Assembly (NCBI GenBank): GCA_965213935.1
Contig: CBDCAO010000011.1
Coordinates: forward strand, 744,001 to 808,000
Reading direction: 5' to 3'
DNA: 64,000 nucleotides
From: Bin52 sp965213935
GTDB taxonomy: Bacteria; Pseudomonadota; Alphaproteobacteria; Thalassobaculales; Thalassobaculaceae
A program made the position numbers and the translations under genes. The notes below the pieces were generated by a model. That model was given only the letters and a program-made list of their open reading frames with translations, ran no database searches and was not told the DNA's origin. Shown here in pieces: positions 1-9,176 of this stretch. Each line of letters opens with the position of its first letter. Position 1 is the first letter of the stretch.

Positions 1-2
1 GT

Positions 3-1247
3 GCCGGCCTCGACAAGGTGATGTCCTTCGACATGGGCGGGACCACGGCGAAGATCTGCTTCATCGAGGACCTCGAGCCGCGCCGGGCCCGCGAATTCGA
101 GGTCGACCGCCAGGCGCGGTTCATGAAGGGCAGCGGGCTGCCGCTGCGCATCCCTGTGATCGAGATGGTGGAGATCGGGGCCGGCGGCGGCTCGATCGCG
201 CGGATCGACCGGCTCGGCCGCATCTCGGTCGGGCCGGACAGCGCCGGTGCCGAGCCGGGTCCCGCAGGCTACGGCCGCGGCGGCGAGGAGGCGACGATCA
301 CCGATGCCGACATCGTGCTCGGGCGGATCGATCCCGACGGGTTCGCCGGTGGTCGGATCGCGCTTGACCCCTCGCTGTCCGGGGATGCGGTCGGCCGCGC
401 CGTCGGTGCGGCCCTGGGGCTCGGCCCCGGCGAGGCCGCGCACGGCATTGTCGAGATCGTCGACGAGACCATGTCGAACGCGGCCCGGGTGCTCGCGGTC
501 GAGGAGGGCAAGGTCGCGTCGGAACAGACCATCATCGCCTTCGGCGGAGCCGCGCCATTGCACGCGTGCCGCATTGCCGAGAAGCTCGGTATCGACCGGA
601 TCCTGGTTCCCGTTGACGCTGGCGTCGGATCGGCGATCGGGTTCCTGCGCGCGCCGGTTGCCTACGAGGTGGTGCGCAGCCTCAACATGCGCCTGTCGAA
701 CCTGGACGTCGCCGCGGTCAACCGGGTGCTGGCGGAGATGCGTGAGGAGGCCCGCGGCGTCGTGGAGTCGGGCGCCTTCGGGGCTCCGCTCGAGGAGCGC
801 CGGGTCGCCTACATGCGCTACCTCGGCCAGGGTCACGAGATCACGGTCCCGCTTGAGGCGAGCGAACTGGTACCCGGCGACATGAAGACCCTGCAGGAGG
901 CCTACGACCGCGAATACCGCCGGCTGTACAAGCGCATCATCCCCGACGCCGATGTCGAGATCCTGTCCTGGGGGCTCACCGTCTCGACCATCTGGCAGCC
1001 GCCTGCGCGAGAGCCGGAAACGGCCGCCGGCGTTCCGGCCCGGCCCGCCGGGCAGCGGGAGATCCACGACACCCGCAGCGGCGACGCCATCAGCATCCCG
1101 CTCTTCCGTCGCGCCGACATCCCGGTCGGCGGAGAGCTTGCCGGGCCGGCACTGATCGTCGAGGAGCAGACCTCCACCTTCGTGACCCACGGTTTCCGGG
1201 CGACACTGGTTCCTGGCGGCACTATCGTGCTCGATCGGCAGCAATGA
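3..1247 (+). CDS. Hydantoinase/oxoprolinase A subunit (HyuA-like), 5'-truncated by window edge
   Basis: This is the C-terminal part of an ATP-dependent hydantoinase/5-oxoprolinase family A subunit. The frame is open from the first bases, so the true start lies upstream; the ATG near base 21 is internal. The visible part begins at the phosphate-binding FDMGGTTAK motif and continues through GAGGGSIA and AEPGPAGYG, all typical of the middle of HyuA. About 410 residues of an expected 690 or so are present. The family couples ATP hydrolysis to opening of cyclic amides such as hydantoins, 5-oxoproline or N-methylhydantoin. The stop codon overlaps the hyuB-like start, so the two subunits are translationally coupled. 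The substrate cannot be read from sequence; a second, fused copy lies at 29994-33731. Confidence 0.9.
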   Translation, partial: AGLDKVMSFDMGGTTAKICFIEDLEPRRAREFEVDRQARFMKGSGLPLRIPVIEMVEIGAGGGSIARIDRLGRISVGPDSAGAEPGPAGYGRGGEEATITDADIVLGRIDPDGFAGGRIALDPSLSGDAVGRAVGAALGLGPGEAAHGIVEIVDETMSNAARVLAVEEGKVASEQTIIAFGGAAPLHACRIAEKLGIDRILVPVDAGVGSAIGFLRAPVAYEVVRSLNMRLSNLDVAAVNRVLAEMREEARGVVESGAFGAPLEERRVAYMRYLGQGHEITVPLEASELVPGDMKTLQEAYDREYRRLYKRIIPDADVEILSWGLTVSTIWQPPAREPETAAGVPARPAGQREIHDTRSGDAISIPLFRRADIPVGGELAGPALIVEEQTSTFVTHGFRATLVPGGTIVLDRQQ

Positions 1248-2923
1248 GGACGATGGCAATGGCACCCAGAAGCGGATTCGACGTCATCGAACGTCAGGTC
1301 ATGTGGAACCGCCTGATCTCGGTGGTGGAGGAACAGGCCCAGGCCCTGCTCCGGACCGCCTTCGCGCCGATCGTGCGCGAGTGCGGCGACCTGTCGGCCG
1401 GGGTGTTTGACCTGAAGGGCCGGATGCTGGCCCAGGCGGTGACCGGAACGCCGGGTCACGTCAATTCGATGGCGGAGTCGGTGCAGCACTTCATCCGCCA
1501 CTTCCCGATCGCCGAGATGAATGAGGGTGACATCTACATCACCAACGATCCGTGGATGGGAACCGGGCATCTGAACGACTTCGTGCTGACCACGCCGACC
1601 TTCCGCAAGGGCCGGCTGGTCGGCATGTTCTCCTGCACCTCGCACCTGACCGACATCGGCGGGCTCGGCACCGGCCCCGATGCGACCGACGTGCACATGG
1701 AGGGACTGTACATCCCGATGCTGAAGCTCGCCGACCGCGGCCGCATCGATCAGACCCTGATGGCGATGATCCGGCGCAACACCCGCGAGCCGATCGAATG
1801 CGAGGGCGACGTCTACTCGCTTGCGGCCTGCAACGAGGTCGGATGCGTGCGTCTGGTCGAGATGATGGACGAGTTCGGGCTCGAGGATCTCGGCGAACTG
1901 GCCGACTACGTCGTGACCAGCTCGCGCCGGGCCGTGCTCGACGAGGTCGCCGCTCTGCCGAAGGGCCGTTATCACACCGTCATGACGATCGACGGCTACG
2001 ACCGGCCGATCGACCTGGTGGCCACGCTCGAGATCGCGGACGACGGAGTCCGGGTCGACTACGACGGCACCTCGCGGATGTCGCGCTACGGGGTCAACGT
2101 GCCGATGGCCTACACCACGGCCTACACCTGCTTCGGGCTCGGCTGCGCGATCGCCCCCGGGGTTCCCAACAATGCCGGCTCGCTGTCGGCCTTCCGGGTG
2201 ACGGCGCCGGAACGCTCGATCCTGAACGCGCCGTATCCGGCCCCGGTCTGCGCGCGTCACCTGATCGGCCAACTGCTGCCCGATGTCGTGTTCGGCTGCC
2301 TGGAACAGGTGGTCCCCGACCGGGTTCCGGCCGAGGGCGCGTCATCCCTGTGGAACCTCACCTTCCGGGGCGAGACCGACCGCGGTGCCAACGAGAGGAC
2401 CATGTTCGCCTTCACCGCGGTGACCAACGGCGGCACTGGTGCGCGCGGCGTGAAGGACGGACTGAACGGCACCGCCTATCCGAGCGGAGTGAAGGGAACG
2501 CCGGTGGAGATCGTCGAGACCATGACTCCGGTGCTGTTCCGCCGCAAGGAACTGCGTACCGACTCGGCGGGAGCCGGCACCTGGCGCGGCGGCGCCGGGC
2601 AGGTCATCGAAGTCGAGACCGCGAACAGTACCGACATGGACCTGCTGGCGGCCTACGAGCGCATCGACCACCCGGCCCGCGGCCGGGCGGGCGGCGGGAC
2701 CGGCGAGGCCGGGGCGGTGTTCCTCGCCTCGGGCAGGAGGCTCAAGGGCAAGGGCACCCAGACAATCCCGGCCGGCGAGCGTCTCGTGGTCCACACGCCG
2801 GGGGGCGGTGGTCATGGACCGGCGTCGGCCCGTCCGCAGGAGGCGATCGCGACCGATATCGCCGACGGTATCGTCAGCGAGGCGGCCGCCCGCTCCGACT
2901 ACGCCTGGCAGCCGCACGGCTGA
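1244..2923 (+). CDS. Hydantoinase B subunit (HyuB-like)
   Basis: 559-residue hydantoinase/oxoprolinase B subunit, full length for the family. Landmarks are the N-terminal DVIERQVMWNRL segment, a central NDPWMGTGHLND motif and a C-terminal glycine-rich THTPGGGGHG-like end (VHTPGGGGHG). The ATG overlaps the stop of the A subunit by four bases (ATGA), the usual arrangement for a two-subunit enzyme. With subunit A it would hydrolyse a cyclic amide at the expense of ATP in the cytoplasm. The next genes on the opposite strand are remnants of a TRAP importer that may once have supplied the substrate; that link is inference from position. Confidence 0.92.
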   Translation: MRTMAMAPRSGFDVIERQVMWNRLISVVEEQAQALLRTAFAPIVRECGDLSAGVFDLKGRMLAQAVTGTPGHVNSMAESVQHFIRHFPIAEMNEGDIYITNDPWMGTGHLNDFVLTTPTFRKGRLVGMFSCTSHLTDIGGLGTGPDATDVHMEGLYIPMLKLADRGRIDQTLMAMIRRNTREPIECEGDVYSLAACNEVGCVRLVEMMDEFGLEDLGELADYVVTSSRRAVLDEVAALPKGRYHTVMTIDGYDRPIDLVATLEIADDGVRVDYDGTSRMSRYGVNVPMAYTTAYTCFGLGCAIAPGVPNNAGSLSAFRVTAPERSILNAPYPAPVCARHLIGQLLPDVVFGCLEQVVPDRVPAEGASSLWNLTFRGETDRGANERTMFAFTAVTNGGTGARGVKDGLNGTAYPSGVKGTPVEIVETMTPVLFRRKELRTDSAGAGTWRGGAGQVIEVETANSTDMDLLAAYERIDHPARGRAGGGTGEAGAVFLASGRRLKGKGTQTIPAGERLVVHTPGGGGHGPASARPQEAIATDIADGIVSEAAARSDYAWQPHG

Positions 2924-3009
2924 TCGACCGGACGTCTCCCGCGGTGGGCTGACGCACGAGCATCGTGCGCGGCGGCCCGACGGAACTGCGCGCGGAACGT
3001 GCAGTCCGG

Positions 3010-3678
3010 TCTCGTGCCGTCGGACCCGGACCGGCCGGTCAGCCCGATCATCGAGATGGTCCGGACCGCGCCGTAACAGGCCTGGCGCATGGTGCCGATG
3101 GTGAGCGTGCCCTGCAGCCCGCTCACGAGCAGCACGCCGACCACGCCGGCGATGAACAGCTTCAGGATCGATGTCTCCGACAGTACGCCGTAGACGATGA
3201 GCACCAGGCTCGGCGGGATCAGCAGGCCAGGGGTGCCGGCGCCTGCGAGTGATCCCATCGACAGGTCCCGGTCGCCGCCGCGCCGGAACAGCTCGGTAAG
3301 CGTGATCCGTCCCACTGTTGCGGTCGTGGCGGCCGAGGAGCCCGAGATGGCGGCAAGCAGGGTGCAGCCGAGCACGTTGACGTGCAGCAAACGACCAGGC
3401 AGCCGGGTGGTCCAGGGCGTGATTCCGGCAAACAATGTCTCGGACAACCTGGTGCGAAACAGGATCTCCGCCATCAGGATGAACATCGGCAGGGCCAGCA
3501 GTTTCGGTGTTGTGGTCACGTTCCGGACCATCTGCGAGAGCAGCTTTTCCACCGGCACTGACCGGAAGATGCCGAGCGAGATCAGTCCGACCGAGATCAG
3601 CGACACGGTTACCCGGACCCCGACGGCGAGGGTAACGGCCAGCAGGCCGAGCACCGTAATGACGATGGTGATGGTCAC
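3010..3678 (-). pseudogene. TRAP transporter large permease (DctM-like), truncated
   Basis: The first 200 or so residues read as a normal DctM N-terminal half, with several hydrophobic segments and the conserved SGSSAATTATVG and GTPGLLIPPS motifs. After about residue 205 the protein jumps to a short TISMIGL piece that normally sits further along. It then becomes arginine-rich non-membrane sequence that runs to a stop near 2899, inside the convergent hyuB-like gene. A complete DctM has about 430 residues, so the C-terminal half is lost. The simplest explanation is an internal deletion; an assembly error is the alternative. The copy cannot form a working permease. Confidence 0.75.
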
Positions 3679-3687
3679 GGCCGTGTC

Positions 3688-4173
3688 CTATTCGACGCTA
3701 TACGACTGCATGGCCTCCCGGTCATCGGGTTCGTCTCCGATGACCAGGCGGATCAGGCGGACCAGCATCTGCAGGGCCAGCAAAACCGCGCCAGTGGCGA
3801 TCCCCGACGTCGGGCAGACCAGCAGTGCTTCGTCGGTGGTTGGCGAAAAGCTGCCCGTGGCCCAGGCGAGGCAGGTGGTCACCCCGACCCCGAAGATGGT
3901 GGCCGGGAACTCGACGGTCCGGGCCACCCCCGGGATCCGGCTCGTGGGCAGGAAGGCGGCCCGGACATGGCCGCCGGTTCGAAGGGTGAACGCCGCGCCC
4001 AGGAACATGGCACAGCCGAGGAAGGAGGATCTGTATGCCCACGCGAAGCTCAGCGAGAGATTGAACAGTGTCCGGCAGATGATCTCGGTGATGATCAGCA
4101 CCAGCAGCACGGCGACAAAGCCGGCAAGCCGGGAAAGCCGATCCACGGCGTTGAGCACTCCGTGCATCGGCAT
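3688..4173 (-). CDS. TRAP transporter small permease (DctQ-like)
   Basis: 161-residue small integral membrane subunit of a TRAP transporter with four predicted hydrophobic segments (roughly residues 15-35, 45-65, 85-105 and 125-145), the normal layout for DctQ. It lies between a truncated DctM (10 bases downstream) and a frameshifted DctP (upstream), all on the minus strand in the usual dctP-dctQ-dctM order. The gene itself is intact, but its partners are not. It is probably a non-functional survivor of a decaying operon. Confidence 0.8.
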   Translation of the reverse strand: MPMHGVLNAVDRLSRLAGFVAVLLVLIITEIICRTLFNLSLSFAWAYRSSFLGCAMFLGAAFTLRTGGHVRAAFLPTSRIPGVARTVEFPATIFGVGVTTCLAWATGSFSPTTDEALLVCPTSGIATGAVLLALQMLVRLIRLVIGDEPDDREAMQSYSVE

Positions 4174-4200
4174 CCCCTGACTGCAACTCTCCGGCCGCGA

Positions 4201-5079
4201 TCAGCCGCCGGGTTCGGCCCTGAAGGCGTCAATCACTTCCTGGGCCTTGGGGTGTTCCTTGAAGAACGTCGCCGTCATCGGACCGGTTGCATCCTGCATA
4301 CCGGTGAGCATGGCGTCGGTCACCTCGCCCATCGCGACACCGTTCTTGTTCAGGAGTGCCGACTTGGCCTCGTCCTCGCCCCGGCTCACGCCCCAGAACT
4401 GCGGCTCCAGCCGCATCGCGCCCTCTTCGATGGCCATGTGGTCCCGTTCTTCCAGTGCGTTCCAGGCATCGAGGTTGAGGTTGACCATGTTCGAGCCGCA
4501 GACAAGGCTGGTCGGATACATGAACGTCGGGAATTCCCTGAACGTGCCGTCAACGCCCGAACTCGCCGACGTGTTCACCGCGTCGATGATTCCGGCGGCG
4601 AGCGAGGGCACGACCTCGCCCCATGGCAGCTGCACCGCGGCGATGGAACCAGGTACAGTACCTTCTGGTTGAACCGGGCCGCGACGTCGTTCAGCACCGG
4701 GCGGAAGTGCTTGTGCAGCATCCGCAGCTGGTCAAACCCCGCCACCACGTAGGGCCGGGCGTCGATGCCGACGATCGGCGCGTCGCCGACCTGCTGGTTG
4801 AGCAGGATGTCGCCGATCGGAACCAGGCCGTCACGGACCGCGCGCGCAGCATCGCCGGGCCCTTGAAACCAAGTGATCCGCGAGTGGATGTTGCTCTTGA
4901 CCCCGCCCTCTGTCGCCTTCTCGACTTCGTCGGCGAAGATGTTCGAGTTCCCGACGTGGAAGTTGCCGTCCGGTCAGGCGAGCGGCAGGTCTCACTCGGC
5001 AGACGAGTGCTGTGTTGTTCCCGGTGTCAGCAGTGCGGCAATGGCTGCCGTGGGAACCATGCGGTGCATGAAACCCATC
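4201..5079 (-). pseudogene. TRAP solute-binding protein (DctP-like), frameshifted
   Basis: Reading in three consecutive frames reconstructs a DctP receptor. A signal-peptide-like start (MGFMHRMVPTAAIAALL) at 5079 runs into a stop near 4990. The mature region resumes in another frame (PDGNFHVGNSNIFADEVEKA, then WFQGPGDAARAV, GDAPIVGIDARPYVV and FNQKVLYLVP). About 4650 the frame shifts again into the C-terminal 144 codons (QLPWGEVVPSLAAGIIDAVN to the stop at 4201). Two breaks plus loss of the first part of the mature domain mean no functional receptor is made. The downstream dctM is also truncated, so this is decay of the whole operon rather than one base-call error. Confidence 0.75.
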
Positions 5080-5233
5080 GCACGTTCCTCGTGTTGGGTG
5101 GGCATCAGCCTCTTGCGGGCCGCCCCTGGTTTTCGTTCGGGTCGTTGCCGGGGTGCAGTCGGCTGTCAAACCTGTCGCACCCCACGCCACGCCGTGCGGA
5201 ACCCGGGCCTCCGGTACATCCGGCTGCCCGGTT

Positions 5234-5262
5234 CCGGGGGGCAGGGGACACCTGCCCCCCGG
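5234..5262 (-). terminator. Strong GC hairpin downstream of BCCT gene
   Basis: Perfect 12-bp inverted repeat (CCGGGGGGCAGG with its complement) around a 5-base loop, 30 bases past the BCCT stop codon on the minus strand. No U-tract follows, so it is not a classical intrinsic terminator. It could still end transcription or protect the 3' end. It also separates the BCCT gene from the dctP-like relic. Confidence 0.4.
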
Positions 5263-5291
5263 GGGCGGCACCGAGCTGCGGGGTGTGACGA

Positions 5292-6962
5292 TCAGGCCCG
5301 CAGTTCGCCAGACAGACCGGTTCCGTCCGGAGCGCGGTTTTCTTCGCTTGGCGGCACGGCGCTCGGGTCCTCCCTGAGCGACTTCAGGATGCCGAACGCC
5401 ATGAGCAGCATGATGACGCTCACCGGCAGTGCGGCCGCGATGGATGCGGTCTGCAGCGCCTTCAGGCCGCCTGCCAGCAGCAGCACCGCGGCGACGAAGC
5501 CCTCGCCCAGTCCCCAGACGATACGAAAGCGCTGCGGCGGATTGTCCGATCCCATCGACAGCATGGTGGTGATGACCAGCGTGCCGGAATCCGACGACGT
5601 GATGAACCACGTCGCAAGAAGCAGGGTCGCGAGCGCCGCCATGAGCCAGTTGAGTGTGGCGACATCGGTCAGCTGGTCGATGGTGCCGTAGAGCGCTGCC
5701 GGCAGGTTCCAGTCACGGACCAGCTGCGCAACGCCTGCGGTGCCTACGCCGCCCTCGGCATGCAGTTCCATGTAGATTGCGTTGCCACCGAGCACGCACA
5801 GCCAGAAGAAGGCGATGGTGGTGGGAACGAACATCACCCCGACCATGAACTCCCGGATGGTGCGCCCGCGGCTGATCCTGGCGATGAACATGCCGACGAA
5901 CGGTGCCCACGAGATCCACCAGCCCCAGTAGAAGATGGTCCAGTCACCCTGCCACTGGGCAGCGCCGCCTGAATTGAAGATATGGAACCCCATCGGGATC
6001 ATGTTCCACAGGTAGTCGCCGATGGTGGTGACGAAGAACCCCAGCAGCCACTGCAGTGGTCCGCCGAACAGGAAGTAGGCGAGCAGGACAATACTGAGGT
6101 AGATGTTCCACTCCGAGATGATCCGGATTCCCTTGCCGACGCCGGAAACCGCCGACAGCGTGGCGACCACGGAAATCACCGCGATCAGGATGACCTGGGT
6201 GATCAGGCCCGGATCGATGCCGAACAGGTGGTTGAGCCCGACGGCCATCTGGCTCACCCCGAGACCGAGCGAGGTGGCGACACCGAACACGGTGCCGAAT
6301 ACCGCCAGCAGGTCGACGGCATGTCCGAGCGGGCCGTAGATCCGCTCGCCGATCACCGGGTAGAGCGAGGAGCGCAGCGTGAGAGGCAGCTTCTTGCGAA
6401 ACCCGAAATACGCGAGGCACAGTCCGACCAGCACGTAGACCGCCCAGGCGTGGAACCCCCAGTGGAAGTAGGTGACCCGCATGGCGGCAATGCCACGCTC
6501 GACGGTCATCTCGGTGTAGCCGGAGTTGTCCGCGAAAGGATTGTTCGTGTAGCCCCAAGGTTCGGTATTGTCGAAATAGTACATCGGCTCGGCGATACCG
6601 AAGAACAACAGGCCGATCGCGACGCCGGCCGAGAAAAGCATCGCAAACCAGGAGAAATTGCTGAATTCAGGGCGCGAGGTGTCGTCGCCGAGCCGGATGC
6701 TGCCGTATCGGCTGAACAACAGGTACATGCAGACGAAGAAAATGATGGTCAATGTCGTGATGTAGTACCAGTTGAGAGCACCCTCGATCCATCCGCGTAT
6801 CGCACTGTATACTTCGCTGGCCAGTTCGACGTTGAGCACAGTGAAGACAACGAACACCACGACCATCGCCTTTGCTGCAATTCCCATCCCGGGGTGTAGT
6901 CCGCCCCAGAATCCGGTCTGCGCGACCGCAGAGGTCTTCGCCCGTGTGCCTGAATCGGCCAT
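5292..6962 (-). CDS. BCCT family betaine/carnitine/choline transporter
   Basis: 556-residue inner-membrane carrier with about twelve hydrophobic helices. It shows the BCCT signature: the tryptophan-rich stretch FYWGWWISWAPFVGMFIARISRG in transmembrane segment 8, plus AGVAIGLLFFGIAEP near residue 90-105. The family imports quaternary ammonium compounds such as glycine betaine, choline or carnitine, usually with sodium or protons. The start at 6962 is chosen because GGGAGA sits just upstream and the residues before it (frame open to 7370) are arginine/proline-rich and unlike the family. The gene stands alone on the minus strand. Substrate is not predictable; a sulfatase 10 kb away could release a related compound, but this is speculation. 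Confidence 0.93.
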   Translation of the reverse strand: MADSGTRAKTSAVAQTGFWGGLHPGMGIAAKAMVVVFVVFTVLNVELASEVYSAIRGWIEGALNWYYITTLTIIFFVCMYLLFSRYGSIRLGDDTSRPEFSNFSWFAMLFSAGVAIGLLFFGIAEPMYYFDNTEPWGYTNNPFADNSGYTEMTVERGIAAMRVTYFHWGFHAWAVYVLVGLCLAYFGFRKKLPLTLRSSLYPVIGERIYGPLGHAVDLLAVFGTVFGVATSLGLGVSQMAVGLNHLFGIDPGLITQVILIAVISVVATLSAVSGVGKGIRIISEWNIYLSIVLLAYFLFGGPLQWLLGFFVTTIGDYLWNMIPMGFHIFNSGGAAQWQGDWTIFYWGWWISWAPFVGMFIARISRGRTIREFMVGVMFVPTTIAFFWLCVLGGNAIYMELHAEGGVGTAGVAQLVRDWNLPAALYGTIDQLTDVATLNWLMAALATLLLATWFITSSDSGTLVITTMLSMGSDNPPQRFRIVWGLGEGFVAAVLLLAGGLKALQTASIAAALPVSVIMLLMAFGILKSLREDPSAVPPSEENRAPDGTGLSGELRA

Positions 6963-7772
6963 CGCAATTCTCCCTGACCGTGCCGATACCGCTGAAAGCG
7001 GCGCAAGTCGCAGTCTAGACACGGCGTCAAGTCGGTGTCGACAGCCCTGATCGTCGAACAGCCGTGACCGGGGATCTCCGGGGTGCCCGCAAGGCGTGCG
7101 GAACAGACAGGCACTTCCGGCTGGAGGCGCCGGTCGGAGGGTGCTCCCGACCGGCCCGGGCCGCGGCGCTTCGTTCAGTTCGGGACCGTCCGACCGGAGG
7201 CAGTGGTTACGTGACAGCGAACCATGGCGAGGGGGCGGCAAGAACCCTCTGCTCCGGAATGCCGGAAGGGATGCCGGGACCTGCATGGCGAGCGGGACCC
7301 GGTCCACGCCCGACCTGCTGCAGTGCCCGGGGGCTGATTCGCGTTGAACCCTCATTTGCTCACTGCCCACCGGTGGGGAACCGGCCGGTATCTCGCCGCA
7401 CCCGCGATCACGTTGCTGAAGCTGAGCCGCACGGGTTGCTGCTGTCAGCCGATACCCGCCGGGTGCGCCCGCGACCGGCCGGTGCCGGGCGCAACGGACG
7501 AAGAGTGCTTCAGGAAGGGTTGACGGACGGGTCGCGCGTCCATGGACGCCCCGTCAGATGCACGCACAGTTCCAGCCGGGCCCGGTGTGTGCGGTCAGGT
7601 GCTGTCGTCTATCCGGCCTGCTGACTGCGGCATGTTCTCGTGCCGCCGGCCCGTATGGAGATACGCGGATCAGGTCCTGATCGCTTGTGCGAGCTCGAAG
7701 CCGGTTTCCCCGATCCCGTCTTGTTGACCGTTTGCCCTTGCCCTTCCTGCACCTGCGACGGTTTCCCGCGCT
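6963..7772. other. 810-bp stretch without a recognisable gene
   Basis: Lies between the BCCT start and the decayed IS110 transposase. No frame reads as a known protein. It holds a 9-bp inverted repeat (GCCGGTCGG and complement, 7129-7155). It should contain the BCCT promoter and the outer end of the IS110 element, but neither can be placed with confidence. Confidence 0.4.
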
Positions 7773-8757
7773 CGGGCGGTGGCAGGTCTCCTTGGTCATC
7801 ATCAGCGCCCGGACGATCCGCGCCATCCTGTTGGCCAGCGCCATCGCGACGAGTTTCTTCGGCTTGCGCGCCAGCATCCCGGCAAGCCACGGGCTGGCCC
7901 TCTCGCTGTGCGTGCCCGCATGCCGGACGACCGACATCGTGCCAGTGATCAGCAGGCGCCTCAGGTCCCGTTGACCCATCTTCGATATTCTGCCGAGCCG
8001 CGGTTTGCCACCGGTCGTGTGCTGGCGTGGGACCAATCCGAGCCAGGCCGAGAAGTCGCGACCACGCCGGAAGCTCTCCATCGGCGGAGCAAAGGCCTGG
8101 ACGGCCATCGCCGTGATCGGCCCGACCCCCGGGATCGTCATCAGCCACCGCGCGTCAGCATCCTCGAGGACCGCGCGACACCGTGTCTTCTCCGGCCCGG
8201 CGATCTGCCTGACCAGCAGGCGACCCGGCTCACGGACCTCCTCGAGGAGCCCGGAACCCGGATCCTCGGGCACCTCCGCCAGCCGGATCAGCGTGGCCGG
8301 GCCCTGGGCTGCCACCACACCGAACTCCGCCAGGTGGCCCCGCAGCGCGTTGATCGTCCCGGTCCGCTGACCCACAAGGAGATCACGCGTGCGGAACCCC
8401 CTGGCCTGCTGGTCTTCGCTCCTGACCGCCACGAATCGCATGGTCGGACGCTGGGCGGCCTCGCAGATCGCCTCCGCATCCCCCGCGCCATTCTTCTGGC
8501 GTTTGACACATGGCTTCACCAGGGCCGGAGCAACCAGCTTCACCTCGTGTCCCAGAGCCCCTGTCTCACGTCCCCGGGAGTGAGCACTTGCACAGGCCTC
8601 CATCACCACCACGCACCGCGGGTCCGACCCGACCACCTCAAGAACTTTCTCGCGACCCAACCTTCCTGCGGAACGCAACCGATCCATCAGCTCTCGCGCC
8701 GTGAAACTGGAAACTGTGCTTCGCCAGCTCGATCCCGATCATGCCAACCTCGGTCAT
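7773..8757 (-). pseudogene. IS110 family transposase, frameshifted and catalytically damaged
   Basis: The DEDD transposase of an IS110-type element begins at an ATG (8757) behind GGGAGGGAG, reads MTEVGMIGIELAK, then shifts frame near 8690 into the rest (VVMEACASAH, LMTIPGVGPITA, SAWLGLVPRQHTTGGKPRLG). The family core ends about 7773; the frame continues into unrelated sequence. Beyond the frameshift, family positions look mutated. The first Asp (normally GIDLAK) is Glu, and QKNDAxDAEAI reads QKNGAGDAEAI, losing one of the paired Asp. Short deletions are also seen near residue 95 and 170 of the second part. It is a dead element in the upstream region of the TTT operon. Confidence 0.8.
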
Positions 8758-8894
8758 GGATGCTCCCTCCCCTGTGTGGGCGTTGTGATGGACCTCCCTG
8801 GCACACGTCGATGCCCTCGGAAGGAGGCGTCCACCCCAGCGCTTGTGTTTTTCTGGGCGGTGCCTGTAGGATTCACCTCCCGGACCGTGCGGCG

Positions 8895-9100
8895 TGCGGT
8901 GTTGCCGACGCCGGATCACGACAGTCACGGGACAGGTTCCGCGGCGTGGCCTGCAACCACGCCGGTGACGGCGGCCTGAATGGAGCGGCGAATGCACCGG
9001 CCCCGGGGACCGGGGCTGCTGCGCGGGGAGGCGGTGGGGCTACCCGGCCTGTGAACCGCGAGGACGATCGAAGGAAGACAGCGTGTCGCTGTCAGCCATT
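8895..9100 (+). pseudogene. Remnant of TnpB C-terminus (IS200/IS605-type)
   Basis: A plus-strand frame reads CGVADAGSRQSRDRFRGVAC, then NHAGDGGLNGAANA and VNRED. This lines up with the zinc-ribbon/RuvC-III end of the TnpB copy at 28935-29627, which reads CGHVDARSRRTRDRFHCVAC, GHADHADANAA and WNREH. Base-level similarity is also visible (CTGCTGC-CGGGGAGGC). The second cysteine of a zinc pair and the DxN catalytic motif are lost. Only about 70 codons survive, squeezed between the IS110 relic and tctC. It is the most eroded of three TnpB relics here. Confidence 0.6.
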
Positions 9101-9176
9101 CGATGAGGGTCCCCGACGGATGAACCGGGAACTGCATCGTGCAGGCCGTTCATCGAGAGAGGGAGGGAGACGACAG

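Noticed and set aside
6963..7370. N-terminal extension of the BCCT transporter
   Set aside because: Arg/Pro-rich, no membrane character, and a good ribosome site supports the start at 6962.
7779..9176. Plus-strand frame continuous into tctC
   Set aside because: It covers the antisense of the IS110 relic; the signal peptide and ribosome site place the tctC start at 9177. Only the short TnpB scrap in it is meaningful.
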